Shown: positions 1 through 8,408 of the stretch, piece after piece
Numbering within the stretch: position 1 is the first letter of the stretch
How the letters are laid out: each line of letters starts with the position of its first letter
NCBI GenBank assembly: GCA_963823675.1
Contig: CAWGMT010000007.1
Coordinates: forward strand, 372,001 to 436,000
Length of the DNA: 64,000 nucleotides
Direction: 5' to 3'
Source of the DNA: CAWGMT01 sp963823675
GTDB taxonomy: Bacteria > Planctomycetota > Planctomycetia > Isosphaerales > Isosphaeraceae
Translations under genes and position numbers: made by a program
The notes under the pieces: model-generated
The model's database searches: none
What the model saw: the letters and a program-made list of their open reading frames with translations, nothing else
What the model was told of the DNA's origin: nothing

Positions 1-1775
1 ACCGGTGCCGGCTGGTTTTCAAGGTTGACGGGAAGGAGCGTCTGTCACGGGAGTACAGCCGCCAGGAAGGCAAGCCGTTTCACGATGAGATCGAGCAGGA
101 CTGGCAGGCCGGAGAGCATCAGCTCGCATTCGACTTGAAACCGCTGACTCCGGGTGCAAAACAGGTACGATCTTTGGCCATCAGGATCCTGTCGGTCGCC
201 GTTCGCGGCCCTCTGAATCCCGAGCACCAGGTGCGGCCGAGAAACTACGCGCGGTTCTTCCCGCGGGATGTGCCGGAAAGCCCGGCCGAGCGGCTTCAGT
301 ATGCCCGCGAATTACTGGATCGGTTCGCCACTCGAGCGTTTCGACGGCCCGTGGCCAGGGCAACCGTCGAGCGCCTGGCGGCACTGGCCGAGAGCGTCTA
401 CTCCCAGCCCAGGCAATCCTTCGAGGCCGGCATCGCGCAGGCGATGACGGCGGTGCTGGCATCGCCGGGTTTCGTGTTTCGCGAAGAAGCAGCCGTCGCG
501 GGCTCTGCCGATCCGTATCCGCTGATCGATGAGTATGCGCTGGCGTCCCGGCTTTCTTACTTCCTGTGGTCGACCTTGCCCGACGACGAATTGATTCGCC
601 TGGCGGCCGCCGGCAAGCTCCGGCAAAACCTCTCGGCCCAGGTCGCTCGCATGCTAGCCGATGGGCGATCGGACGAGTTCGTCCGGCATTTCGTCGGCCA
701 GTGGCTCCAGGCGCGTGACATCGACTCGGTGCCGATCAACGCGTTTGCGGTGATCACGCGCGACGAGCCGCAAGACCCCGACGCGGATCGGCGCCGGACT
801 CGGTTCCGCGAGCTCAACCGCAAGCCCGCCGAAAAGCTCACCGCCAGCGAAAAAAAGGAGCTCGAGGCTGTCCGCGGCACGTTTTTCCGGTCCTTCCGCC
901 GTTTCCGCGATTTCGAGTTGAACGGCGATTTGCGCCGGGCGATGCGCCGCGAAACCGAGATGCTGTTCGGATACGTAGTCCGGGAGAACCGGAGCTTGCT
1001 CGAGCTGATCGACTGCGACTATACGTTCTTGAACGAGCGGCTCGCCAAGCATTACGGGATCACCGACGTCAAGGGAGAGCAGATGCGCCGGGTTGCCTTG
1101 CCGGCGGGCAGCCCCCGTGGCGGGGTCTTGACGCAAGGGACCGTGCTCGCGGTGACCTCCAACCCCGACCGGACCTCGCCCGTGAAGCGCGGCCTGTTCA
1201 TCCTGGACAACATCCTGGGATCGCCCCCCGCGCCGCCACCGCCCAACATTCCCCCGCTCGAAGACGCCGGCAAGCAATTCGGCAAGCGAAAGCCGACTTT
1301 GCGCGAGACCCTGGCGGTCCATCGGCAAGCGCCCTCGTGCATGGCTTGCCACGATCGCATGGACCCGCTCGGGTTGGCCCTCGAGAACTTCAACGCGCTC
1401 GGGCGCTTCCGCGAAAAGGACCGTGGCCAACCGGTAGACTCCTCGGGCAAGCTGATCACCGGCGAGCCGTTCAAGAACTGCCAGGATCTGAAGCGCATCC
1501 TGGTCAAGGAGCGATATCGGGATTTCTATCGCTGCCTGAGCGAAAAACTCTTAACCTATGCATTGGGGCGCGGTCTCGATTATTATGATGTCGAGGCCAC
1601 AGACGTGCTGGTCGAGCGTCTCGAGAAGACGGGCGGCAAGGCGAGCGAGCTGTTGATCGGCGTCGTCGAGTCGGCTGCCTTCCAGAGAACGCGCAGACCA
1701 GCCGGGAGCGTGGCCCCAGAGGTCGCCGGAACCAGTCGTTTGGAACCACAGGGCCAATCGGGAGTCGGACCATGA
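1..1775 (+). CDS. DUF1592/DUF1588/DUF1585 domain protein, 5'-partial
   Basis: The frame is open from base 3, so the N-terminus (normally with a signal peptide and further domains) lies outside the window; about 590 residues are visible. In order: a DUF1595-like segment (bases 270-480, with RFATRAFRRPVARATVERL), DUF1592 (from about 510, IDEYALASRLSYFLW), DUF1588 (about 1040-1260, ending in a proline-rich PPAPPPPNIPP), and DUF1585 (about 1480-1690, YALGRGLDYYDVEATDV). A c-type heme motif, CMACH, sits at 1338-1352. These proteins are abundant in Planctomycetes and Verrucomicrobia, are exported and carry a c-type heme; their biochemical role is not established, though electron transfer linked to polymer degradation is often suggested. 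The stop overlaps the DUF1552 gene by 4 bases, the usual pairing of the two families. Confidence 0.93.
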   Translation, partial: RCRLVFKVDGKERLSREYSRQEGKPFHDEIEQDWQAGEHQLAFDLKPLTPGAKQVRSLAIRILSVAVRGPLNPEHQVRPRNYARFFPRDVPESPAERLQYARELLDRFATRAFRRPVARATVERLAALAESVYSQPRQSFEAGIAQAMTAVLASPGFVFREEAAVAGSADPYPLIDEYALASRLSYFLWSTLPDDELIRLAAAGKLRQNLSAQVARMLADGRSDEFVRHFVGQWLQARDIDSVPINAFAVITRDEPQDPDADRRRTRFRELNRKPAEKLTASEKKELEAVRGTFFRSFRRFRDFELNGDLRRAMRRETEMLFGYVVRENRSLLELIDCDYTFLNERLAKHYGITDVKGEQMRRVALPAGSPRGGVLTQGTVLAVTSNPDRTSPVKRGLFILDNILGSPPAPPPPNIPPLEDAGKQFGKRKPTLRETLAVHRQAPSCMACHDRMDPLGLALENFNALGRFREKDRGQPVDSSGKLITGEPFKNCQDLKRILVKERYRDFYRCLSEKLLTYALGRGLDYYDVEATDVLVERLEKTGGKASELLIGVVESAAFQRTRRPAGSVAPEVAGTSRLEPQGQSGVGP

Positions 1776-3175
1776 AATCGACTGCGAATCACAACGAAGC
1801 GATCGCGGAATCCCGCCGGGCCTTCATCAATCGCCGGCGCTTACTACGCGGGCTCGGTGTCTGCGTGGCTTTGCCCGCATTCGAGTCGCTGGGCCGGGCA
1901 GGCCGGCTGGCCGCGGGGACGGCCGAGCGGAGCCTCGCCACGACCGCCTCGGGTTCGCCCTTGCGCACGGCTTTCGTTTATTTCCCGAACGGAGCCATTC
2001 CGAGCGCCTGGTGGCCCGGCGCGACGGACGGCGATTTTTCGCTGAACCGTACGCTCGCTCCCCTGGAGCCCCACCGGCAATCGATCCAGGTTCTCGGCGG
2101 CCTGAACCATCGCACGGCCGAGGGCGGACCGGACGGCGCCGGCGACCATGCGCGCGGCGGCGGCACATTCCTGACGGGGGTGCGACTCAAGAAGAGCGCG
2201 ACCGACATCCGGGCCGGAACCTCCATCGACCAGGTGATCGCGCGGCGGATCGCCCAGCTTACGAGGTTTCCCTCACTTGAGCTCGCGAGCGACTCAATTC
2301 ACAGGGCGGGTGCGTGTGACTCGGGGTATGCGTGCGCCTATCAGTACAACATGTCCTGGAGCTCGCCGACCACTCCCATGACGCCCGAAACCAACCCCCG
2401 GCTGGTTTTCGAGCGGCTCTTCGGGGCCGGCGGCCCTGGTGAGCGACGAGCCAACCTCGAGCGGCGTCGCCTCGAGCAACGGTCGGTGCTCGATTTCGTC
2501 CTCGCCGAGGCACGCTCCATGCAACAGCGACTGGCATCCGGCGATAAGGACAAGCTCGACCAGTACTTGACCGGTGTCCGCGAGCTCGAGTCCCGGATCG
2601 AGAAGGCGGAGCGCTTCGGCGATGCACCCGACCCGGCGATCGACACGCCGGCGGGCATCCCGGCGGATTATGCCGAATATATCCAGTTGATGTACGATCT
2701 GATCATCCTGGCTTTCCAGACCGACTCGACGCGGGTCGCGACCCTGATGCTGGCGCACGACGGCAGCAACCGGTCGTTTGACCAGATCGGCATCTTCGAG
2801 GGCCACCACGACCTTTCCCACCACCAGAACCGCAAAGAATGGATCGAAAAGGTCGCGGATATCGACCAGTGGTACGTCCGTCAGTTCGCCGTGTTCCTGG
2901 ACAAGCTGGCCAAGCGGAAAGACACCGACGGCAAGTCCCTGCTGCACAACTCGATGATCGTGTACGGCAGCGGCAACGCCGACGGCAACCGGCACACTCA
3001 CGCAAACCTGCCCCTCATCCTGGCGGGCAGCGCCGGCGGCACGCTATCACCCGGCCGCTATGTGAAGCACGGCTCCAAACCCATGACCAACCTCTTCCTC
3101 AGCATGACCGACCGTCTCGGGATCAACGGACTGGAACGCTTCGGCGACTCCACCGGGCGTCTCGGCGATATCTAG
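1772..3175 (+). CDS. DUF1552 domain-containing protein, exported
   Basis: 467 residues, the typical length for DUF1552. The N-terminus has a twin-arginine-like signal (FINRRRLLRGLGVCVALPAF, residues 19-38). The rest reads as one DUF1552 domain with FVYFPNGAIPSAWWP, LGGLNHRTAEGGPDGAGDHA and a C-terminal YGSGNADGNRHTHANLPLIL segment, which resembles the alkaline-phosphatase-like fold of the related DUF1501 family. The ATG overlaps the stop of the upstream DUF1592-type gene (ATGA), so translational coupling is likely. In Planctomycetes the two proteins are almost always neighbours and are thought to act together in the envelope. Catalytic activity is unknown. Confidence 0.93.
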   Translation: MKSTANHNEAIAESRRAFINRRRLLRGLGVCVALPAFESLGRAGRLAAGTAERSLATTASGSPLRTAFVYFPNGAIPSAWWPGATDGDFSLNRTLAPLEPHRQSIQVLGGLNHRTAEGGPDGAGDHARGGGTFLTGVRLKKSATDIRAGTSIDQVIARRIAQLTRFPSLELASDSIHRAGACDSGYACAYQYNMSWSSPTTPMTPETNPRLVFERLFGAGGPGERRANLERRRLEQRSVLDFVLAEARSMQQRLASGDKDKLDQYLTGVRELESRIEKAERFGDAPDPAIDTPAGIPADYAEYIQLMYDLIILAFQTDSTRVATLMLAHDGSNRSFDQIGIFEGHHDLSHHQNRKEWIEKVADIDQWYVRQFAVFLDKLAKRKDTDGKSLLHNSMIVYGSGNADGNRHTHANLPLILAGSAGGTLSPGRYVKHGSKPMTNLFLSMTDRLGINGLERFGDSTGRLGDI

Positions 3176-3195
3176 GCGACGGCGCGAAAATAACT

Positions 3196-3300
3196 TGCCT
3201 GAAAAGTCGGCTTTCGCTCCGCGAAAGGCGACACTCATTTCCGCGCAGCGCCCGACGCGGCGGAGCCGCAACCAAGGGATCGGGGGACAGAGCCCCCCTC
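3196..3300. repeat. Dispersed hairpin repeat, copy A (shortened)
   Basis: Intergenic repeat shared with 4605-4725 and 26940-27100. It holds CTTTCGCTCCGCGAAAG (3211-3227) flanked by GTCGG and GGCGACACT, but lacks the second arm of the larger hairpin seen in the other copies. Next to it is a second module, GGGGG-ACAGAG-CCCCC (3282-3297), followed on the minus strand by TTGGTTGCGGCTCCGCCGC, which also occurs near 26950 and in part at 55425. A diverged third copy (ggctctgtccggcgatc) lies near 3345. No open reading frame is convincing in 3176-3453. Confidence 0.75.
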
Positions 3301-3453
3301 TTACACAAATCGCCGCGCGGCGCCGGCCTCTTGTAGGAGCCGGCTCTGTCCGGCGATCCCAAGATGCGCGCATCGTGCGGAGATCCTTCGAGAAAGATTG
3401 CAAGTCGGCCAGCTTCAGGCTCGATCCGCCCTGAGCCCGGTGCCAAGTTCGGG

Positions 3454-4542
3454 TTAACGCCGTTCGTGTTTTGTGCGCCAGCGCGGGTAATCCTTGTCCA
3501 GGAGTGTGGCGGGGCTGGTGACGCAGTAACTGTAGCCGTTGCGGCGCTCGTGCTCGATTTCACTCAATGCGTAGCGAACGACCCTATCGCGGCCGGTAAA
3601 TACGGGGCGATTCGTGCCAAGCTCGTAGAACCGCGCCCAGATCGGCTGGGCCGCGGGATCGGCGACCACGCGCTTGTCGCGTTTAGCGTCGGCGCCGGTG
3701 AATTCTTCGAGACGCACGCCGTGGATCGCGACGGCCTGGAACCAGGCGATTGCGCCTTCGATGGCGGCGACGATCTCCGGCGTTGGTCGCTCGATCTCCA
3801 TGAGGAAGCGGACAATGCCGACACTCTCGCCGCCCGAGAGCGTGGGCGGTTCGAAGTTGCGCGCCCAGGCGGGCTTGAGCGTCGTTTCGTCATGCTGGGC
3901 ACACCAGGAGGTGAGCTTGCCGTCCTGTCTGATCTGGGTGCGTAGGATGCAGTCGATGCCGCGGGCCACGGCGGCCGCGGCCCTGGCGCGGCGGGATGGG
4001 TCCACGAAGTCGTACGGCGGCTTGCCGGCGGCAGCGTCGCGCAGGACGGTCAGTACATTGACCATCGCGTCGTCGTTATAGGTGATGTGCGAGTAGTAGC
4101 CTTTGCGAAGCGGGAAATACTGCGGCCAGCCGCCGTTTGGATACTGGGCGCCGAGCAGGTAGTCGACGCCGCGATCGAAAGCCGCGCGGCACCGCGAGTC
4201 ACCTTTCGCCTGCACGATCAAGGCAAGAAAGCGCATCGGCGTGGTGGTTGCACCGTTGTCGATCGTGTTCGCGCCACCCCGCCCAAGCGATTCGGCGAGT
4301 GCTTTCGGCGCAGGTGGTCGAGCGGCCAGGTCCGTGTTCTTGGGCCAACCCCCCTGCGGTGACTGCCATCGAATGACGTTGTCCGCGATGGCGCCAGCCT
4401 TAGCCGAGGCATACCACTCCGGCTTCTGCCGAAGGATGGCCTTGCCCCAGGGGACTTGCGTGTCGGCGGCCGTGAACTCAGCGGCGATCAGCATGACGGC
4501 GAGCATCGCGCCGAAGCGGAATCGTGGGGTTGATCGATACAT
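3454..4542 (-). CDS. pelA: Pectate lyase, PL10 family
   Basis: 362 residues with a signal peptide (MLAVMLIAAEFTAADT within residues 12-28). PL10 lyases cleave polygalacturonate by beta-elimination outside the cytoplasm. The conserved parts of the family are present: WQSPQGGWPKNTDL near the N-terminus, TIDNGATTTPMRFLA, QYPNGGWPQYFPLRKGYYS, ITYNDDAMVNV with the catalytic-region aspartates, and the substrate-cleft segment TSWCAQHDETTLKPAWAR followed by FEPPTLSGGES. The C-terminus (RTKHERR) follows the expected YPRW block, so the protein looks complete. It is a single gene facing the DUF1552 gene, with repeat DNA on both sides. The start ATG precedes a typical basic signal-peptide n-region. Confidence 0.93.
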   Translation of the reverse strand: MYRSTPRFRFGAMLAVMLIAAEFTAADTQVPWGKAILRQKPEWYASAKAGAIADNVIRWQSPQGGWPKNTDLAARPPAPKALAESLGRGGANTIDNGATTTPMRFLALIVQAKGDSRCRAAFDRGVDYLLGAQYPNGGWPQYFPLRKGYYSHITYNDDAMVNVLTVLRDAAAGKPPYDFVDPSRRARAAAAVARGIDCILRTQIRQDGKLTSWCAQHDETTLKPAWARNFEPPTLSGGESVGIVRFLMEIERPTPEIVAAIEGAIAWFQAVAIHGVRLEEFTGADAKRDKRVVADPAAQPIWARFYELGTNRPVFTGRDRVVRYALSEIEHERRNGYSYCVTSPATLLDKDYPRWRTKHERR

Positions 4543-4604
4543 GTGCTGGGCTCTTAAGGGACGAAACCTGGCGTCTGCCGTACGCGTCGCTCACGCGGTG
4601 GCCG

Positions 4605-4725
4605 GAAATCAGTGTCGCGTTTCGCTCCGCGAAAGTACAATCTTTCGCGGAGCGAAAGACGACTCTCCGGGAAGTAATTCTCAGCCAGTTCCTCAGTTGC
4701 GTCATACGCAACTGACCGACCTGAC
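4605..4725. repeat. Dispersed hairpin repeat, copy B
   Basis: Contains a perfect 16-base inverted repeat, TTTCGCTCCGCGAAAG (4620-4635) and CTTTCGCGGAGCGAAA (4642-4657), with a 6-base loop. Read on the minus strand the flank runs through GAACTGGCTGAGAATT (about 4679-4694) and GGAGAGTCGTC before the hairpin, matching copy C near 26990-27030 closely. A second small palindrome, CAGTTGCGTCATACGCAACTG, lies at 4693-4713. It lies in the divergent gap between the pectate lyase and the glycosyltransferase. Confidence 0.85.
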
Positions 4726-4805
4726 CGGCGGCGGTGTGAGTCTGCCAACGTTTCGGGATTGCCTGGGAGAAGAATCGGCACACGACGTGACCTGGGGAGA
4801 TCGAT

Positions 4806-6137
4806 GTGGCCGCTTCAAGGCTGCGTGCGGAATCGCCGACGGGTTTTCGCCGCAAGCGGATCGTCCTCACAGCCATCGGATCGCTGGGCGACCTGCATCC
4901 GCTGGTCGCGATCGCCCTGGGACTCAAGGCGCGGGGCCATGAGGCGATAGTGGCTACCGGTGCCTGCTATCGCCGGAAGATCGAGGAGATCGGACTGGGC
5001 TTCCACGCCATCCGGCCCGACTGCGACTTCGTGTACGACCCGGGTCGGATGGGTCGGTTCATGCACTTCCGCTGGGGTACGATCCGAATCCTCCGGGAGC
5101 TGATTCTGCCGGCGGTGCGCGCCAGCTACGAAGACACCTTGGCGGCCGTCAACGGGGGCGCGGACCTGATCGTCTCGCATCCGCTCACGTTCGCCGCACG
5201 GCTGGTGGCCGAAGCAAAGGCCATCCCATGGGCTTCCGCCCATGTCTCACCCATTGTATTCGGCTCGGCTTACGACCCGCCCGCGCTCCCGGTCGTCCCC
5301 GACCTCTCGCCGTACCTTTGCTTCCTCGGCCCCGGATTCTGGAGGCCCCTGCGCCGGTCTCTTACATGGGCGACCCGCCCGTGGGCCAGACCGTTGGATC
5401 GCCTACGATCCGACATCTGCTTGCCGCCAGCGACGGACAATCCACTGGTCGACGGCCACTCTCCCGCGCTGGTCCTGGCCCTCTTCTCGAAGCTGCTGGC
5501 CGACAGTCAGCCCGACTGGCCTTCGCAGACCATCCAGACCGGCTTCCCGTTTTATGACCGCGACGGCGAGCCGGCGCGCGGGTTGCACCCCGAGCTGGCC
5601 CGGTTCCTGGACGAAGGTCCGCCGCCCATCGTGTTCACGCTCGGCGTGACGGCAGCCACAGTCGCCGGGCTGTTCTTCGAGAACAGCATCGCCGCCGCGC
5701 GAAAGCTGGGCGAGAGAGCCGTCCTCGTCGGCAACCGCGGTCATCGTCCGGACATCCTTCCCCACGGGGTCGCCGCCTTCGACTACACCCCGTTTTCGGA
5801 GCTCTTCCCACGGGCCGCCGCAGTCGTCCATGCCGGCGGCATCGGCACCACTGGGCTGGCGATGCGATCGGGCAGGCCCATGCTGGTCGTGCCGCACGCC
5901 CACGACCAGCCCGATAATGCCCAGCGACTCACCCGACTCGGGATCGCGCGCAGCATCTTCCCCCGCCGATACACGCCGGCCCGAGTCGCCGCCGAACTCG
6001 GCGGGTTGCTCGACGACCCGTCATACGCTCGTCGGGCGTCGGAGGTCGGGGACACGATACGGCAGGAAGACGGCGTAGGAGCGGCCTGCGACGCCCTGGA
6101 GGAATTGCTGCGGAATGCTCACGGGATGAAGCTGTGA
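4806..6137 (+). CDS. Glycosyltransferase, GT1/YjiC-like
   Basis: 443 residues, GT-B fold. The N-terminal domain starts with RKRIVLTAIGSLGDLHPLVA, the acceptor-domain Rossmann strand of UDP-glucuronosyl/flavonoid glycosyltransferase-like proteins. The C-terminal donor-binding domain has AAAVVHAGGIGTTGLAMRSG and PMLVVPHAHDQPDNAQRL, the signature of MGT/UGT enzymes. It probably transfers a sugar from a nucleotide donor to a small hydrophobic acceptor such as a lipid or secondary metabolite; the acceptor cannot be read from sequence. The GTG start at 4806 has GGGGAGA about 5 bases upstream. No transmembrane segment is evident. Confidence 0.9.
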   Translation: MAASRLRAESPTGFRRKRIVLTAIGSLGDLHPLVAIALGLKARGHEAIVATGACYRRKIEEIGLGFHAIRPDCDFVYDPGRMGRFMHFRWGTIRILRELILPAVRASYEDTLAAVNGGADLIVSHPLTFAARLVAEAKAIPWASAHVSPIVFGSAYDPPALPVVPDLSPYLCFLGPGFWRPLRRSLTWATRPWARPLDRLRSDICLPPATDNPLVDGHSPALVLALFSKLLADSQPDWPSQTIQTGFPFYDRDGEPARGLHPELARFLDEGPPPIVFTLGVTAATVAGLFFENSIAAARKLGERAVLVGNRGHRPDILPHGVAAFDYTPFSELFPRAAAVVHAGGIGTTGLAMRSGRPMLVVPHAHDQPDNAQRLTRLGIARSIFPRRYTPARVAAELGGLLDDPSYARRASEVGDTIRQEDGVGAACDALEELLRNAHGMKL

Positions 6138-6156
6138 GAGTTCGCGGAAAGCAGCC

Positions 6157-6172
6157 GCACGCTGGAGCGTGC
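6157..6172. terminator. GC-rich hairpin after glycosyltransferase gene
   Basis: GCACGC-TGGA-GCGTGC lies 19 bases past the stop of the upstream gene, in the gap between convergent genes. There is no T-run, so it may be an inactive repeat rather than a terminator. A near-copy (GCACGCTGGGGCGTGC) occurs at about 34768, inside the xanthine dehydrogenase linker. Confidence 0.35.
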
Positions 6173-6300
6173 GCACGTCGCAAAGCGACCGACCTCGACG
6201 GCTGCGAACATGCGCGCCGGTCACGGCCCGAAACGCCGCTTTTGTGTAGTCAAGCTTCGATCTGCGGGTAGAGAAGCTGTGGTCGCGCAGAGCTGACGGC

Positions 6301-8067
6301 CTAGCGCCGGACCGACGTGGACCCCCGCGGAGCACCGCCGGAGTCTGCCGCACCTACAGCAAGCTGCCCTCGGCCCTTGGGCATGAGCTCCACCACCACG
6401 TAGCGCTCCCGGTCGAGGGCCGGCGTGCCCGGGTGCACGGTGAACATCGAGGGAGCGCCGACCTGATATCTGGAGCCGGCGGCGGCCAGCCACTCCGCGC
6501 AGCGGGGGTTATCTCGCGGAACTTCGTCGACGAAGACGAGGCGCACAGGCCTGTCTCCGTTGTGCGCTTCGGAGAACACGTCAAAGTTTCCTTGCTTGCG
6601 CTCCGCAGTCGCCGGCGCGAAAATTCGCCGATGGCAGAGGTAGACCGCACACGCGCCCGGCGTCTTGCGCTTGGGCAGGAAATCGAGGCCCAGGTCGCCC
6701 GCCGCGCACAGCACGTCGGCATCCCGGCCGTACTCCGTCCAGAACCAGCGAGCGAATTGCCGAGTGACCTGGTCTTCTCGCGTTCTGTAAGGTTGGAGCA
6801 GGTCGCGACCGGCCCAGAAAGCTCCCAGCGCGGCCAGAGCTCCGACCGAGAACACCAAATACCGGCGTTGCCGAGCCGGAGCCAGTCGCCGGATCAGTGC
6901 GGCGATCCCCAACCCGCTCAAGATACAGATCGACGGTGCCTGGTAGATCGTGATGCGTGTCGCCCCTCCATAGGGATACTGCCCCAGGATCGCCGCCAGG
7001 AGCCCCATGGCAAACGGCGAGAGCAGAAGCCAGAGTGGCGTCCGTCGTCCGTGGCGCCACAGGACGGCGATGCCAGCGATCAGGCAGAGGAATGTGGCCG
7101 TGCTCGCTCCGTTGCGGTCGCCGACCGGGTATGCCAGCATGTTTCCGGTATGAGTCTCGATCAGCCAGAGTGGCAACTTCCAGGGCTCGTCCCACGGGGG
7201 AAACGCAGCCCGCCAGTAGCCCCAGCGATAGGCCCACCTCACCGCCGCGCTCTGAGTTGACGTGAACCCGAGATAGAGGCCGCCGAACGCTGCGATCAGC
7301 GTCAAGTTGTAGGCAGCATAGGCCACGAACAAGGATGGCTTCCTCGACGCCAGGACAACCGGCAACAGGGCGAGACTCAGCCCCGCGGCGACGAAAATCG
7401 CCGGGTGCGAGAGGCCCATCAGGATCGGAGCGACGAGCGCCAGGATCCACCAGTACCGGTTCCGCTGGGGCGACCGCGACCACTCAACGGCCATGGTCAA
7501 GAGGACCAGTGCGGCCAGGAGATCGGACGCATACGGCTTTGCCTCGGCGCTGTGACGGATCGGGAATGCCGCGGTCGCAAACAGCGCAACCGAAAAGAGC
7601 AAGGGAAGGCCGCCCAGGAGCCGCCCCGCGAGAAAGCGGAAGACCAGAACACTGGCCAGGCCGCAAAGCATCGGCCAGAGGCGGAGCGTCCATTCGCAGA
7701 ACCCGAGCAACCGAACCGCGAAGAGCTCGATCCACAAGAAAAGCGGCGGCGCCACCTGGCTGTAGTCGAGCGGTTTGAGCAAGCCGGCATAGTCCCGATT
7801 CAGGAAGTTGACCGCGACAAAAGCCTCGTCGGGAAAGAGCGGATAACAAACCCAGAATCGGACCAGGCGGACCAGCAATCCGAGCGCGACGAAACCCCAG
7901 GTGATGCGGATCGTCCAGATTCTGGCCGTACTGGATCCGGCTGCCTCCCATGGTCCCGCCAGTGCGATGGGCTCGCACTTCATTTCCGCCAACGCCCGCG
8001 CTGAGGGCGGAGCATCGAGGAAGTGGTGAAGCTTGCCGTGCCAGTCCATGACCTTGTTTTGCACCAT
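6301..8067 (-). CDS. ArnT/PMT-like membrane glycosyltransferase (GT39/GT83 type)
   Basis: 588 residues with about ten hydrophobic segments through residue 440, then a soluble C-terminal domain. The first extracytoplasmic loop holds YPLFPDEAFVAVNFLNRDY, the acidic motif expected of polyprenol-phosphate-sugar dependent glycosyltransferases. Enzymes of this group attach a sugar from a lipid carrier to lipid A, protein or other envelope acceptors. Start is uncertain: ATG 8067, or internal ATGs at 8049 and at MKCEP (near 7980); none has a clear ribosome binding site. The gene is convergent with the GT1-type gene, but the two are probably not in one transcript. Confidence 0.85.
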   Translation of the reverse strand: MVQNKVMDWHGKLHHFLDAPPSARALAEMKCEPIALAGPWEAAGSSTARIWTIRITWGFVALGLLVRLVRFWVCYPLFPDEAFVAVNFLNRDYAGLLKPLDYSQVAPPLFLWIELFAVRLLGFCEWTLRLWPMLCGLASVLVFRFLAGRLLGGLPLLFSVALFATAAFPIRHSAEAKPYASDLLAALVLLTMAVEWSRSPQRNRYWWILALVAPILMGLSHPAIFVAAGLSLALLPVVLASRKPSLFVAYAAYNLTLIAAFGGLYLGFTSTQSAAVRWAYRWGYWRAAFPPWDEPWKLPLWLIETHTGNMLAYPVGDRNGASTATFLCLIAGIAVLWRHGRRTPLWLLLSPFAMGLLAAILGQYPYGGATRITIYQAPSICILSGLGIAALIRRLAPARQRRYLVFSVGALAALGAFWAGRDLLQPYRTREDQVTRQFARWFWTEYGRDADVLCAAGDLGLDFLPKRKTPGACAVYLCHRRIFAPATAERKQGNFDVFSEAHNGDRPVRLVFVDEVPRDNPRCAEWLAAAGSRYQVGAPSMFTVHPGTPALDRERYVVVELMPKGRGQLAVGAADSGGAPRGSTSVRR

Positions 8068-8408
8068 CGAACGCTCGAGCCTGCGTGGCTCTCGTTTAAG
8101 TTCTCCTTTGAACGGTCGGTTCTCCTTCGAACGTTCCTTGTATCGCCCTTGACGGCCCGAATCTTAACGAGCGCAAAGAGCGAAAAGCAAAGGCAACGCA
8201 TTCTGAAACCGGCATGGCGATTTGATCGATTTTGCGGATCGTGCTGGGAGATTCGCCCGTGACGATGGCCCAACGTCGCCTGTGGTGGAGAATAAGCCCG
8301 GCAGTTGCCGCTGGACAATCCCATCGGGCCGCCTCACCATGAGTCAAGACCGCTTATCCGTGTTGACCAAAGCCATGGCAGGGAGCCCGCGCCACGATCG
8401 GGGCAGTC
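8068..8408. other. Intergenic region, nothing recognised
   Basis: A 341-base divergent gap that must carry the promoters of both flanking membrane-protein genes. No conserved repeat, RNA or gene remnant was recognised. It is somewhat AT-richer around 8150-8230. Confidence 0.4.

Noticed and set aside
3364..3945. Plus-strand ORF of 193 codons opposite the pectate lyase
   Set aside because: It is antisense to clear PL10 motifs and has no coherent protein text of its own.
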